Positions 39,089-48,581 of a stretch of 64,000 nucleotides of DNA are shown here, piece after piece. Origin of the DNA: RGIG2206 sp045579085. GTDB taxonomy: Bacteria; Bacillota; Clostridia; Oscillospirales; Acutalibacteraceae. The notes beneath the pieces were generated by a model. That model made no database searches and was not told the DNA's origin. It saw only the letters and a list, made by a program, of their open reading frames with translations. The position numbers and the translations under genes were made by a program. The stretch lies in the NCBI GenBank assembly GCA_045579085.1, contig JAZNLO010000031.1:15049-79048 (forward strand). Reading direction: 5' to 3'. Position 1 is the stretch's first letter; every line of letters starts with the position of its first letter.

Positions 39089-40569
39089 GAGAACTGGTCC
39101 TCCTTCTTTGTGGCAGAGGAATTATTATACACAATCAGCGACATAGACGCTGTTATTATAAACACCACTATCGCTATTACTGCGGCGAGGTTGTAGTTTT
39201 GCTCCGTTACCGTTTGCTTATAAAGCCAGGTGACAAGCAAGTCTGTCTTGCCCGCCTGATAGTAGTCAAGCGTAAGCGGTCCGCCGCCTGTTAAGAGGAA
39301 TATTACATTGAAATTGTTTATATTTCCCACAAACTGAGTAATAAGATATGGCGTTGTAACAAACAGCATATACGGCAGTGTGATTTTGAAAAATGTCTGC
39401 ACCGGATTTGCGCCGTCGATGCGAGCCGCCTCATACAAGTCCTCAGGTATATTCATCAGGATTCCGCTTGTTATCAGCATAGAATACGGTATGCCTATCC
39501 ACATATTTACCACTATTACGCTGATTCTCGCAAGCGTTGCGTTTGATAAAAAGCCAATGGACTCAGAGGTGATACCAAGCTGCTGTAAAAGCACGTTGAT
39601 TGCGCCCTGGTCGTGCAGAAGCTGCGACATCAGCATCAATGTAACAAACTGCGGAACAGCTATTGTGATGATAAAAACAAGGCGCCACATTTTTTTGAAC
39701 TTTATGCCTTTTTTATTTATCATCAACGCTAAAATCATACCCAAAACATAGTTTGAGAAGGTTGCAAAAATTGCCCAGATTAGTGTCCAAGCCAAGAGAT
39801 TAACAAAGGTATAGCTTATTTTATCATTGCCGCCGAAAAGGTTTGTGAAGTTATCAAACCCAACCCACGTGAAAAGGTTGCCGGGCGGCTGATGGCTTTT
39901 ATCATAGTTTGTAAATGCCATCAGCGTCATAAATATAAGCGGCAAAACAGTAAATATGCCTACAAGCAGCACCGGCGGCGTGAGCAACGTGACGTGATAA
40001 TTTCTGCCAACCAAGCTTCTTATATCATCTCTGAAACCGTCTATCCGCTCGCCGTTTAAACGCTTTTGCTGTACCCTGTATGCCGCTCTTACCGACGAAG
40101 CCCACACTGCAAGGAAAATAAGCGTGATTATTATGGTTGTGGTGCCAAACAGCAAAAGCTGCATCGAGTTATCGCCCGCTGTGTAGATATATATCCCTTG
40201 TTCCTCGTCAAACACCTTCCCTTGCGTTACGGTACCTAAGGTTGAAAACTTTGACAGCACCTTAAAGCCTGTGGTGAACATATAGAATATATAAAGTATC
40301 TGCACAGTCAAAAACGCTGCGCCGCGTGCCACCTGACCTCTGACGAAGCCGTAAAAGCCCATTATAAAGAGCGAGAGCCTTGTCACCCAGTCGCCCTTTA
40401 TAATTGCTGTACCCAAGTCGGTCAGCAAACCGACAACGCTTTTTCCTATCCCAACAAAAAAACGTGCTATTGCTCTACCGAGCCCAACTGCTGTTTCACC
40501 TGTTTTGCGGACAGCACGCTTGAGAAGCGGCGGCTGTTCAAAATTCGCTATATTGTTTTCTGCGCTCAA
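39085..40569 (-). CDS. malF: Maltodextrin/sugar ABC transporter permease, MalF type
   Basis: A 494-residue permease. Residues 1 to about 195 form an N-terminal extension with three or so additional membrane segments and an extracytoplasmic loop, as in MalF/MdxF, before the canonical six-helix part. The EAA loop reads EDLYEAARIDGANPVQTFFK. The start codon is TTG behind GGAGGACACATGC. Substrate assignment to maltodextrins comes from the adjacent malQ and glgP genes, not from the permease sequence. Confidence 0.9.
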   Translation of the reverse strand: MSAENNIANFEQPPLLKRAVRKTGETAVGLGRAIARFFVGIGKSVVGLLTDLGTAIIKGDWVTRLSLFIMGFYGFVRGQVARGAAFLTVQILYIFYMFTTGFKVLSKFSTLGTVTQGKVFDEEQGIYIYTAGDNSMQLLLFGTTTIIITLIFLAVWASSVRAAYRVQQKRLNGERIDGFRDDIRSLVGRNYHVTLLTPPVLLVGIFTVLPLIFMTLMAFTNYDKSHQPPGNLFTWVGFDNFTNLFGGNDKISYTFVNLLAWTLIWAIFATFSNYVLGMILALMINKKGIKFKKMWRLVFIITIAVPQFVTLMLMSQLLHDQGAINVLLQQLGITSESIGFLSNATLARISVIVVNMWIGIPYSMLITSGILMNIPEDLYEAARIDGANPVQTFFKITLPYMLFVTTPYLITQFVGNINNFNVIFLLTGGGPLTLDYYQAGKTDLLVTWLYKQTVTEQNYNLAAVIAIVVFIITASMSLIVYNNSSATKKEDQFS

Positions 40570-40588
40570 GCATGTGTCCTCCTTTCTA

Positions 40589-41791
40589 TCAGGTTGTTAT
40601 ATCTTTCACCATACTGTCAAGCAATGACTGCATTGACTTTGAATAATCCTTGTTTTCCATTGTTGTTCCAAACGCCTCAACAGGAAGCCAGAAGGTGCTC
40701 TTGATTCCTCTTTGCGAAACGCCAAACTCGTTTTGCTCAGCAAGAGCGGACAACGCTATATTTTCCTTTACCTCTCTGCTTTCTGCCGCCTTTATATTCG
40801 ACGGACCCATTAGTCTTTCCTTATATCTTAAGAGCTGATTTTTTTCGTTTGTGAGCCACTGAGCGAGCATCATTGCCTCTTTCGGATGCTTTGTGCCTGA
40901 GTTTACACCCATAATCTTATAGCCTGCGTAGCTTTTTAACTGAACTTGCTTATCTCCGATAGTTGCGGTGGGCAGCTTTGTGGCGGCATAATTATCACCG
41001 AGCTTGTCTTCAACGGCTTCTGCATTCCATGTGCCCGAAACGCCTGCCGCTATATTATCACCCATTCCGCCTGTGAAAATCGCATCATCGCCTGTTAAAA
41101 AAGCCTTGTTTGCGCAGAGAGCCTTTATGCTCTCGCCAGCCTTAACGCCATCTGCGTTGTTGAAGTTACAGGTCTGCTTGCCGTTGTTATCAAGCCCTAC
41201 CTCACAGCCTGCCGCAAGGAAAAACGATGCGGCATACCATCCGTTTGATACGTCCATATAAAAGCGTTTGCCCGCCTTGTTACACGCTTCAAGTATGCCG
41301 TCGAGCGTCTTTGCCTGGTCTGACGAAATCACGCTCTTATCATAATAAAGGAAGTATCCGTTATCTGCTGTAGTCGGGTAGCCGTAGAGTGAATCACCTA
41401 TGCAGGCTGCGTCATATGCTCCTGCGAGGTTATCTTTTTTTATCTGGTCTTTGTTAAGAGTTATTTCATAAAGTGCGCCCGCATCAACCAAGTCGAGCAA
41501 CTGGTCATCGGGGAACGAAAACACATCCGCTGCGGCGGCTGGGTCCTCAAGAAATTTTGCCTGTGTGTCCTTTTCTCCCACAACGCCGAGTGTGATGTTA
41601 TAGTTAGTGTTACTGTTTGCTTTCTTAAACTCCTCTATCATGCCTTTGAGAAGCTCCTGGTCCTCCTGTGCGCCCCAGACCTTGAGCGACACTACTGTTG
41701 CATCGTTTGAACCTGAGCCGCCTCGTGTGCAAGCGGCAAAAGCAAACAGAATTGCTGCGCAAATAACTGCTGAAACCATTCTTTTTAACAT
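40589..41791 (-). CDS. malE: Maltodextrin/sugar ABC transporter binding lipoprotein, MalE type
   Basis: A 400-residue family 1 solute-binding protein. Signal peptide with lipobox FAFAAC (lipidated Cys near residue 20). The mature start VVSLKVWGAQEDQELLKGMIEEFKK-like region is typical for CUT1 binding proteins, as is the C-terminal half with repeated helices. An upstream ATG is in frame but lies inside the ribosome site region; the chosen ATG follows GGAGGTTAAAG and overlaps the glgP stop as TAATG, so translation is coupled. Confidence 0.88.
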   Translation of the reverse strand: MLKRMVSAVICAAILFAFAACTRGGSGSNDATVVSLKVWGAQEDQELLKGMIEEFKKANSNTNYNITLGVVGEKDTQAKFLEDPAAAADVFSFPDDQLLDLVDAGALYEITLNKDQIKKDNLAGAYDAACIGDSLYGYPTTADNGYFLYYDKSVISSDQAKTLDGILEACNKAGKRFYMDVSNGWYAASFFLAAGCEVGLDNNGKQTCNFNNADGVKAGESIKALCANKAFLTGDDAIFTGGMGDNIAAGVSGTWNAEAVEDKLGDNYAATKLPTATIGDKQVQLKSYAGYKIMGVNSGTKHPKEAMMLAQWLTNEKNQLLRYKERLMGPSNIKAAESREVKENIALSALAEQNEFGVSQRGIKSTFWLPVEAFGTTMENKDYSKSMQSLLDSMVKDITT

Positions 41792-44076
41792 TACTTTAAC
41801 CTCCAAATTAATTTGTTATATTCTCTGACCGAGCGGTCGCTTGAAAAATAACCTGAATTCGCTATATTCATAAGACGTTTTACGCCCATATAATGCATAT
41901 CTGAAAAATCCGCATTTGCTTTGTCACGGGTGTTGCAGTACGATTTGAAATCTTTGCAGACCATATATCTATCCTCATTTACAACTGACTCGTAAAGCTG
42001 CCTGAACATTCCCGTATCGTTGTCGCTGAGCGTGCCGTCGATTAGAGTATTTACCACTCTTTTAAGCCGTTCATCCGACGCGATAAGCTCGCTCGGATTG
42101 TAGTTGTCGGTGGATTTAACCTGTTCAACTGTTAAGCCGAAAATATAATTGTTCTCTCTGCCCGCTTTCTCAACAATTTCAACGTTTGCGCCATCATACG
42201 TTCCAAGCGTAAGCGCGCCGTTCATCATCAGTTTCATATTGCCCGTACCCGATGCCTCTGTCCCTGCGAGCGATATCTGTTCGCTGATATCTGCGGCGGG
42301 GATTATCTTCTCGGCATAAGAAACGTTGTAATCCGTTACAAAGACCACCTGCATAAGCTTATTTACGCTCTCGTCTGACTCAATCAGCTTTGCAATCTCG
42401 TTTATAAACTTGATAATCGCCTTTGCCATATAATAACCGGGCGCCGCCTTTGCGCCGAAGATATAAACGGTTGGATTGAAGTTTTGAAGCTGTCCGTCTT
42501 TTAGCCTGAAATATGTGTCAAGGATAGAAAAGGCGTTCAACAACTGACGTTTATACTCGTGAAGACGCTTGATTTGTACATCAAAAATCGCATCAGCATT
42601 TATGAGTTTTCCCTCTTTGCGTAAAATAAATTCAGCAAGCTGCTGCTTTTTTACTTTTTTTACATTATTAAGCTCGTTAATAAAATCGGCGTCATTTGCA
42701 AACTCTGTCAGCTGTGAAAGTCTGTCTGCATTAGTTATAAAGTCATCGCCGATTTTTTGCGAGATTAACTCGGTAAGCTCCCTGTTTGCAAGGGCGAGCC
42801 ACCGTCTTTGAGTTATGCCGTTTGTGATGTTGACAAAGCGGTCAGGATACACTCTGCTCCAATGCACAAACAAGTCGTTTTTGAGTATATCGGTGTGAAT
42901 TGCGGCTACTCCGTTTACACGTCCCGACACAAAAACCGCCAATCGAGCCATATGCACTGTGTTGTTTTCTAAGATATTGAACGGGGCAAGGTCTGTTACG
43001 CCCTTTTCAACCAGCTCACGCTCTAACTTCTTCTGTATTCTGCGCAATATCGGCAACAACTGCGGCACTACTGCGTTAAGCAGCTTTTCGCTCCATTTCT
43101 CCAAAGCTTCAGGCATTACGGTGTGGTTGGTATAAGAGAATGTGCGTCTTGCTGTTTCAAACGCATCGTCAAACTTGTCACCTTGCTTGATGAGCAAACG
43201 TATCAGCTCGGGTATCGCTAAAACGGGGTGGGTGTCGTTGAGCTGAATGGTATGATGCTTATCAAAAGGCTCGCCCGAGCACTTTTTGAGCATATCCTGC
43301 AAGGATGCAGACACAAGGAAATACTCCTGCTTTAGCCTTAACTTTTTGCCCTCATCCGTGCTGTCGTTTGGATACAAAACATCGCTTATACGCTCCGCCT
43401 TGACTCTGGTTGCAGAAGCCTGTGTATACTTCTGCTTGTCAAACAGTTCAAAATCGAAGGGCTCATCGCTCTCCGCCTGCCAAAGTCTAAGATTGTTGAC
43501 CGTTTTGCCGCCGTAACCTATTATCGGCATATCGTACGGCACCGCCCTGACTGTTTCGCCCTTGAAATTTACGTTTACTGCCTCGATTTCTCTGCGTGTG
43601 CTCCAAGGGTCGCCAAAGCGCAGCCAATCGTCTGCGGATTCTCGCTGAAATCCGTCCTCAAAGCTCTGCTTAAAAAGTCCGTAGCGGTATCTTATGCCGT
43701 ATCCGTCAAGCGCAATAGAACAGGTTGCCGCCGAATCAAGATAGCACGCTGCAAGGCGACCTAAGCCGCCGTTGCCAAGCGCGGCATCGCCAATGCTCTC
43801 AAATACATCGGGGCTTACTGCGTTATCTTGCATAAGACGTTCAAAGCGGTCGTACAGCCCTGCGTTGAGGAGATTTGAATAAATCACTCTACCGATTAAA
43901 AACTCCGCCGAAAAATATGCCGCTCGCTTGCCCTTCTTGGTGTGACACCACTTTCTTGCAACGTGTCCCACGCCCGCCCTCGACACAGCGGTATAAAGCT
44001 CATTAAGACTTGCGGTGCCGATGGTTCTGCCTATTTTCGAAAGCTCAGCTGTTAAGATGTTTTCAAATTTTTGCAT
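41791..44076 (-). CDS. glgP: Glycogen/maltodextrin phosphorylase
   Basis: PLP-dependent GT35 enzyme releasing glucose-1-phosphate from alpha-1,4-glucans. The 761 residues contain SAEFLIGRVIYSNLLNAGL near residue 55, NGGLGRLAACYLDS, the PLP pocket region GTEASGTGNMKLMMNGALTLGT with the Schiff-base Lys, and DGANVEI. It is slightly shorter than muscle-type enzymes and lacks the regulatory N-terminal tail. Given its neighbours it more likely acts on imported maltodextrin, but it may also degrade the glycogen made by glgCDA. It follows malQ by 15 bases, RBS GGAGAG. Confidence 0.95.
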   Translation of the reverse strand: MQKFENILTAELSKIGRTIGTASLNELYTAVSRAGVGHVARKWCHTKKGKRAAYFSAEFLIGRVIYSNLLNAGLYDRFERLMQDNAVSPDVFESIGDAALGNGGLGRLAACYLDSAATCSIALDGYGIRYRYGLFKQSFEDGFQRESADDWLRFGDPWSTRREIEAVNVNFKGETVRAVPYDMPIIGYGGKTVNNLRLWQAESDEPFDFELFDKQKYTQASATRVKAERISDVLYPNDSTDEGKKLRLKQEYFLVSASLQDMLKKCSGEPFDKHHTIQLNDTHPVLAIPELIRLLIKQGDKFDDAFETARRTFSYTNHTVMPEALEKWSEKLLNAVVPQLLPILRRIQKKLERELVEKGVTDLAPFNILENNTVHMARLAVFVSGRVNGVAAIHTDILKNDLFVHWSRVYPDRFVNITNGITQRRWLALANRELTELISQKIGDDFITNADRLSQLTEFANDADFINELNNVKKVKKQQLAEFILRKEGKLINADAIFDVQIKRLHEYKRQLLNAFSILDTYFRLKDGQLQNFNPTVYIFGAKAAPGYYMAKAIIKFINEIAKLIESDESVNKLMQVVFVTDYNVSYAEKIIPAADISEQISLAGTEASGTGNMKLMMNGALTLGTYDGANVEIVEKAGRENNYIFGLTVEQVKSTDNYNPSELIASDERLKRVVNTLIDGTLSDNDTGMFRQLYESVVNEDRYMVCKDFKSYCNTRDKANADFSDMHYMGVKRLMNIANSGYFSSDRSVREYNKLIWRLK

Positions 44077-44091
44077 AGTAACTCTCCGTTT

Positions 44092-45552
44092 TTAGCGACC
44101 GTATAAGCCGGTCAGATATTTTAGTTTTAATATAACGGGTTCTCTTAAATCAGACCTTTTCACTCTCCACCGCCAGTTGCCCGAAGCAGTTGACGGCGTA
44201 TTCATTCGCGCTGACGAGCCCAGTCCAAGCACATCTTGCATTTGCACTATTGCTAAATCGCAAACCGACGAATACGCAAGCCTCAGTATCCCATCGTGGA
44301 TATGATTTTTGTTTCTTACCCGAGCATACTCGGCAATCAAGTGCTGTTTATCCGCCGACTGCTTGTTATACCAGCCCACAACCGTATCATTATCGTGGGT
44401 GGCGGGATATAAGACATAATTCTTGCTTAAATTGTGAGGCAGATACTGGTTGGTCATATCGCTGTCAAAGGCAAACTCAAGCACGCTCATAGCGTGATAT
44501 CCCGTGCGTTTTAACAGCCTGTCCACCGACGGATGCGACACACCTAAATTTTCCGCAATTATATCTGTATCGCCGCGTTCCTCATCAAGCGCTGAAGTAA
44601 GTCTGCTGCCAGGACCTCTGCGCCACCGTCCCGTGACTGTGCCCTCGTTATCGGCTGAGATGCTGAAATATCTTGCAAGCCCAATAAAGTGGTCTATCCG
44701 CACCGCATCAAACATAAGCGACGCTTGTGCCATTCTTTTTCGCCACCACGAGAAGTTATCGCTGTTCATATACTCCCAGTTATAAAGCGGATTTCCCCAC
44801 CGCTGACCTGTCTTACTGAACGAATCAGGCGGCACGCCTGCGATTTTTTTCGGTTTCAAATCATTCGTAATCTCAAACTGCTGAGGTCGCACCCAGAAAT
44901 CTGAGCTGTCCGCCGCAACGTAAATCGGCATATCGCCAATCAGCTTTACACCTTTGCTGTTTGCATATTTGCGCAGAGAATACCAGTCCTTGAAAAACTG
45001 ATACTGGCAAAACTTATTAAATGCTATCTCGTCCTTTAATCTTGCCGAATATTCCGATATCGCTTCAGGCTCTCTACGACGTATATTGTCGGGCCAGTTT
45101 AAGCACGACACCATTCCTCTGTCACGCTTTATTGCCATAAAAAGTGCAAAATCATCAAGCCAATATGCGTTTTCTTCCTCAAATGCTTTAAAGCTCTCGT
45201 CAGGCTTAAATCTTAAAAAGGCTTTTCTTAAAAGCATCGGTCTTTCTCTGTATACTGCACCGTAATTTACATAGCCGCTCTTCTCAGCAGGCAGCTCGTT
45301 TTCGCTTAAAAGCTTTTCCTTTGCAAGCCGCTCAAGGTCGATATAATACCAGTTCCCCGCAAACACCGAAAATGGCTGATAGGGACTGTCTGCATACCCC
45401 ACTGGGCCGAGCGGTAACACCTGCCAGTATTTTTGCCCCGATTCGCTTAAAAAGTCTACAAACTCAGTTGCTGCAGAACCTAAAGTGCCAATCAAGCCGT
45501 CGCTCCACAGCGCGCTTATCGGCATAAGTATTCCTGCGCCTCTTAATAACAT
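44092..45552 (-). CDS. malQ: 4-alpha-glucanotransferase (amylomaltase)
   Basis: GH77 disproportionating enzyme. The 486 residues start with GILMPISAL and contain YWQVLPLGPVGYADSPYQPFS, GDMPIYVAADSSDFW, the catalytic nucleophile region FDAVRIDHFIGLARY, acid/base DIIAENLG and PATHDNDTVVGWY. It is the first gene of the operon, behind GTGAGGAAATG-like spacing. I see no clear -35/-10 pair on this strand in the 115-base divergent region, which holds an AACCT/AGGTT palindrome that may be an operator. Confidence 0.95.
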   Translation of the reverse strand: MLLRGAGILMPISALWSDGLIGTLGSAATEFVDFLSESGQKYWQVLPLGPVGYADSPYQPFSVFAGNWYYIDLERLAKEKLLSENELPAEKSGYVNYGAVYRERPMLLRKAFLRFKPDESFKAFEEENAYWLDDFALFMAIKRDRGMVSCLNWPDNIRRREPEAISEYSARLKDEIAFNKFCQYQFFKDWYSLRKYANSKGVKLIGDMPIYVAADSSDFWVRPQQFEITNDLKPKKIAGVPPDSFSKTGQRWGNPLYNWEYMNSDNFSWWRKRMAQASLMFDAVRIDHFIGLARYFSISADNEGTVTGRWRRGPGSRLTSALDEERGDTDIIAENLGVSHPSVDRLLKRTGYHAMSVLEFAFDSDMTNQYLPHNLSKNYVLYPATHDNDTVVGWYNKQSADKQHLIAEYARVRNKNHIHDGILRLAYSSVCDLAIVQMQDVLGLGSSARMNTPSTASGNWRWRVKRSDLREPVILKLKYLTGLYGR

Positions 45553-45619
45553 TTCCTCACCGCTTCCGACGCTGTTTTAGTTATCTTTTGTTTTTTCAAG
45601 AAGAATATACCGAAAATTA

Positions 45620-45648
45620 TTGCAACCTGTTAGGTTTTGTTTTAAAAT
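45620..45648 (+). promoter_or_regulatory. Promoter with palindrome in the spacer, before the dehydrogenase-LicD pair
   Basis: TTGCAA (45620-45625) and TAAAAT (45643-45648), spacer 17 bases. The palindrome AACCTGTTAGGTT (45624-45636) overlaps the -35 end and the spacer, a possible repressor site shared with the divergent malQ operon. Confidence 0.6.
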
Positions 45649-45667
45649 ATAAATATTAAAGGCGGGT

Positions 45668-46645
45668 GTGAAGCAAGTGAAAACAGTTATTTTTGACAGA
45701 TGCACAGTTGTAAAAGACAATGACGTTGACCTGTCGCCCATATCAAAACTGACTCAAACTGAAATCTATGACCTCGTAAGCCGCGACGAGCTTATCAAAG
45801 CGGCTGAGGATGCTGATATTATTATTTGTAATAAAGCTGTTATCGACAAAGAGATATTTAATAAACTCAATAATCTGAAATATATAGGCCTTTTTGCAAC
45901 GGGTTATAATAATATTGACCTTGATACCGCCAATCAAAAAGGCGTTTTTGTTGCAAACGCACCCAACTACTCAACCTATTCGGTTGCACAGCAGACATTT
46001 GCTTTCATTTTGTCGCTTGCAACAAGCGTGCACAGGTATAACAAAAGCGTTCATTCAGGTGAGTGGTGCCGCAGCGCAAGCTTTACGTACCTTACAGAGC
46101 AAATGAATGAAATAAAAGGTAAAACGCTCGGCATATTGGGCTTTGGTGCAATAGGTAAGGCGGTGGCAAAAATCGCAGATGCGTTTGGTATGAGGGTTAT
46201 CGTTCACACAAGAACTAAGCCAAACAACTGCAAATATGAGCTTGTGAGCCTTGATGAGCTGTTTATGCAAAGCGACTTTCTCACTCTCCACTGTCCGCTC
46301 ACGCCGCAGACTCAAGGCATCGTAAACAAGGACACGCTCTCGCTTATGAAGCCCTCCGCATACCTGATTAACACCTCGCGCGGCGGTGCCGTTGTTGAAC
46401 AGGACTTGTGCGATGCGCTCAACTCAGGCATCATCGCAGGAGCAGGGCTTGATGTTGTGGCAATTGAGCCTATGAGGGAGGACAACCCCTTGCTCAAGGC
46501 AAACAATATTCTGATTACTCCGCACACTGCATGGGCTACGTTTGAAGCGAGATGCAGGCTTATAGACATAGTGGCAGATAACCTCGCAAGCTTTTTGTCG
46601 GGTGCTCCTAAAAACATTGTAAATTCTCCAAAGGCGGTGAAATAA
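45668..46645 (+). CDS. D-2-hydroxyacid dehydrogenase
   Basis: NAD-dependent dehydrogenase of the D-isomer-specific family; 325 residues. The Rossmann motif is GFGAIG (158-163), and the catalytic residues Arg238 (TSRGG), Glu267 (AIEPM) and His286 (TPHTAW) are in place. Hydroxypyruvate, glyoxylate or D-lactate type substrates are possible. The first residues are read from GTG at the given start; a second GTG three codons on is also possible. The stop overlaps the licD start in TAATG, so the two are translationally coupled. Confidence 0.9.
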   Translation: MKQVKTVIFDRCTVVKDNDVDLSPISKLTQTEIYDLVSRDELIKAAEDADIIICNKAVIDKEIFNKLNNLKYIGLFATGYNNIDLDTANQKGVFVANAPNYSTYSVAQQTFAFILSLATSVHRYNKSVHSGEWCRSASFTYLTEQMNEIKGKTLGILGFGAIGKAVAKIADAFGMRVIVHTRTKPNNCKYELVSLDELFMQSDFLTLHCPLTPQTQGIVNKDTLSLMKPSAYLINTSRGGAVVEQDLCDALNSGIIAGAGLDVVAIEPMREDNPLLKANNILITPHTAWATFEARCRLIDIVADNLASFLSGAPKNIVNSPKAVK

Positions 46646-47454
46646 TGGGTTATGCTTTTAAAGACGGCGAGCTGCGCCGTTTGCAGCTTCGCACACTCGA
46701 TATGCTGTTAGACTTTCAGCGTTTTTGCGATAAAAACAACTTAACCTTTTTCCTCTGCGGCGGATGCTGTATCGGCGCTGTACGCGAAGGCGGCTTCATC
46801 GAATGGGACGACGATGCAGACATATTTATGCCCAGAGAGGACTATCAAAGGTTGGCGCAAATCTGGTCTGATACCGAAAAATATGCTCTGTTGCGTTCTG
46901 ATGCAGAGCATAACTACGGCAATATTTTTACAACGCTTATTGATAAGTCCACCGTATGCATAAGAGAGCAGACAAAAGACATAGATATGCCTCACGGTAT
47001 AGCGATTGATATTTTCCCTCTTGATGCGTGCCCAAGCGGCATCAAACGGGTATTTCAAAAGCTGAATGCTCTCATTTATTCACTTTATCTTGCACAAATT
47101 GTTCCTACAAATCACGGCAAAATCGTTGAGCTTATCGGTAGAGCTTTGCTGTGGCTTGTGCCGAGCAAAAAAATGCGCACTCGTATCTGGCAAGGCGCTG
47201 AAAAAAGAATGAGCAAATACAGCCTCGAAAATTGCGAAAAGATAACTGAGTTGTGCGCAGGTCCCTATTATATGAACAAGGAATATAACAAGGAATGGTT
47301 TGAGTCTGCTGTGCTTATGTCGTTTGAGGGGCATCAGCTTCCCTTGCCCGTTGGATATCACAGCTATCTTTCAACCGCCTTCGGCGATTATATGACTCCG
47401 CCGCCACTTGATAAGCGTGCGCCAGAGCACGATATAATTGAATTAAAGCTTTAA
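46645..47454 (+). CDS. LicD family protein
   Basis: A 269-residue member of the LicD family, phosphotransferases or nucleotidyltransferase-fold enzymes that attach phosphorylcholine or similar groups to surface glycans or teichoic acids. The acidic motif GFIEWDDDADIFMPREDY (50-67) includes Asp55-Asp57 and Asp59, with a Cys-rich LCGGCCIG just before it. No membrane helix is visible. No choline uptake or cytidylyltransferase genes are adjacent; its neighbour is a dehydrogenase, so substrate is open. Confidence 0.85.
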   Translation: MGYAFKDGELRRLQLRTLDMLLDFQRFCDKNNLTFFLCGGCCIGAVREGGFIEWDDDADIFMPREDYQRLAQIWSDTEKYALLRSDAEHNYGNIFTTLIDKSTVCIREQTKDIDMPHGIAIDIFPLDACPSGIKRVFQKLNALIYSLYLAQIVPTNHGKIVELIGRALLWLVPSKKMRTRIWQGAEKRMSKYSLENCEKITELCAGPYYMNKEYNKEWFESAVLMSFEGHQLPLPVGYHSYLSTAFGDYMTPPPLDKRAPEHDIIELKL

Positions 47455-47458
47455 TAAA

Positions 47459-47501
47459 TATAAGCATAGTCTGCGAAAGATAATCACAAACTATGCTTAT
47501 A
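47459..47501 (+). terminator. Weak hairpin after licD
   Basis: A 12-bp stem TATAAGCATAGT / ACTATGCTTATA (47459-47470 and 47490-47501) with a 19-base loop, followed by TAATTT. The large loop and short T-run make it a weak terminator or an RNA-stability element. Confidence 0.5.
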
Positions 47502-47522
47502 TAATTTAAGGGAGTTTAACTG

Positions 47523-48506
47523 ATGAATATTTGCGTTATATTTACAGGCGGCACCATAGGAAGTACGGCTGAGGACGGCATAATTTCACCCGACATTTCA
47601 AGCAGATATAAGCTGATAAGTCACTTTAACAAAAGCAACGTGGGTGTAACGTTTAACGAAGTTGCAAAGTTTTCTATGCTCAGCGAAAATATGACAGGCG
47701 AAAGACTAAACGAGCTGATAGACTGCGTTAAAGAATGCCTTGATACAAAGCCTGACGGAATAATCGTCACTCACGGCACTGACACACTGCAATACACCTG
47801 TGCCGCATTGGGATATGCGTTTGCAGACTCAAACGTGCCTATCGGCGTTGTTTCAAGCAACTTCCCGCTTGACGATGAAAGAGCAAACGGTCACGACAAC
47901 TTTTTCGCCGCTGTCAAGGCAATCGAGAGCGGTGTCAGAGGCGTTTTTGCCGCATACAAAAACAAGGGTGACAGCGCCGCAATCCATTGCGCAACAAGGA
48001 TGCTGCGTCACGTTGAGTATGAAGACGAGGTGTACAGTCTGGGCGGCCCTCTTGGATTTATTGAGGACGGCGAATACGTTGCAAATCCCAGTTTTGTACA
48101 GTCTGGCAGCGATAATGTGAATCTGTATCCTGCCAACCTTGAAAGCACCAGAGTGATTGTGCTGAATATGTATCCAAACGTTGACCTCTCGTGTGACATA
48201 AGCGGCGCAAAAGCTATACTGTTAACCGCCTATCACTCAGGCACTGTTTCAAGCAACACAAAGCGGCTAAAAGAGTTCTGTCTTAAGGCGGCAGAAAGCG
48301 GTGTGCCTGTATTTTTAACGGGTGCATACAGCGGTGATAAGTACGAAAGCACAGAAATGTTTGACAGCCTTTCCATAAAGGTTTTGCCTAAAATGAGCGC
48401 TATCGCAGCGTATGTAAAGCTGTGGCTTGCTTGCTCAAGAGGTATAGAAAACAGCGAGCTCGAAAAGATTATGCGCTCACCCGTTTGCAACGATTTAGTT
48501 AACTGA
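47523..48506 (+). CDS. Asparaginase
   Basis: Hydrolyses L-asparagine to aspartate and ammonia. The 327 residues start with IFTGGTIGS (nucleophile Thr11 expected) and carry the second threonine motif VTHGTDTLQYT (Thr86, Asp87). No signal peptide is seen, so it is a cytosolic type I-like enzyme. The C-terminal domain also fits the family. RBS AAGGGAG. It precedes serS, which has its own promoter. Confidence 0.93.
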   Translation: MNICVIFTGGTIGSTAEDGIISPDISSRYKLISHFNKSNVGVTFNEVAKFSMLSENMTGERLNELIDCVKECLDTKPDGIIVTHGTDTLQYTCAALGYAFADSNVPIGVVSSNFPLDDERANGHDNFFAAVKAIESGVRGVFAAYKNKGDSAAIHCATRMLRHVEYEDEVYSLGGPLGFIEDGEYVANPSFVQSGSDNVNLYPANLESTRVIVLNMYPNVDLSCDISGAKAILLTAYHSGTVSSNTKRLKEFCLKAAESGVPVFLTGAYSGDKYESTEMFDSLSIKVLPKMSAIAAYVKLWLACSRGIENSELEKIMRSPVCNDLVN

Positions 48507-48515
48507 CTGTTTGCG

Positions 48516-48544
48516 TTGACAAACGCTTGAATTAGTGCTATATT
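48516..48544 (+). promoter_or_regulatory. SigmaA-type promoter of serS
   Basis: TTGACA (48516-48521) and TATATT (48539-48544), spacer 17 bases, about 37 bases before the ATG. The leader is too short for a T-box. Confidence 0.85.
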
Positions 48545-48581
48545 TAACAAATAATAAGATATTAAAAGGAAGTATTTTAGT

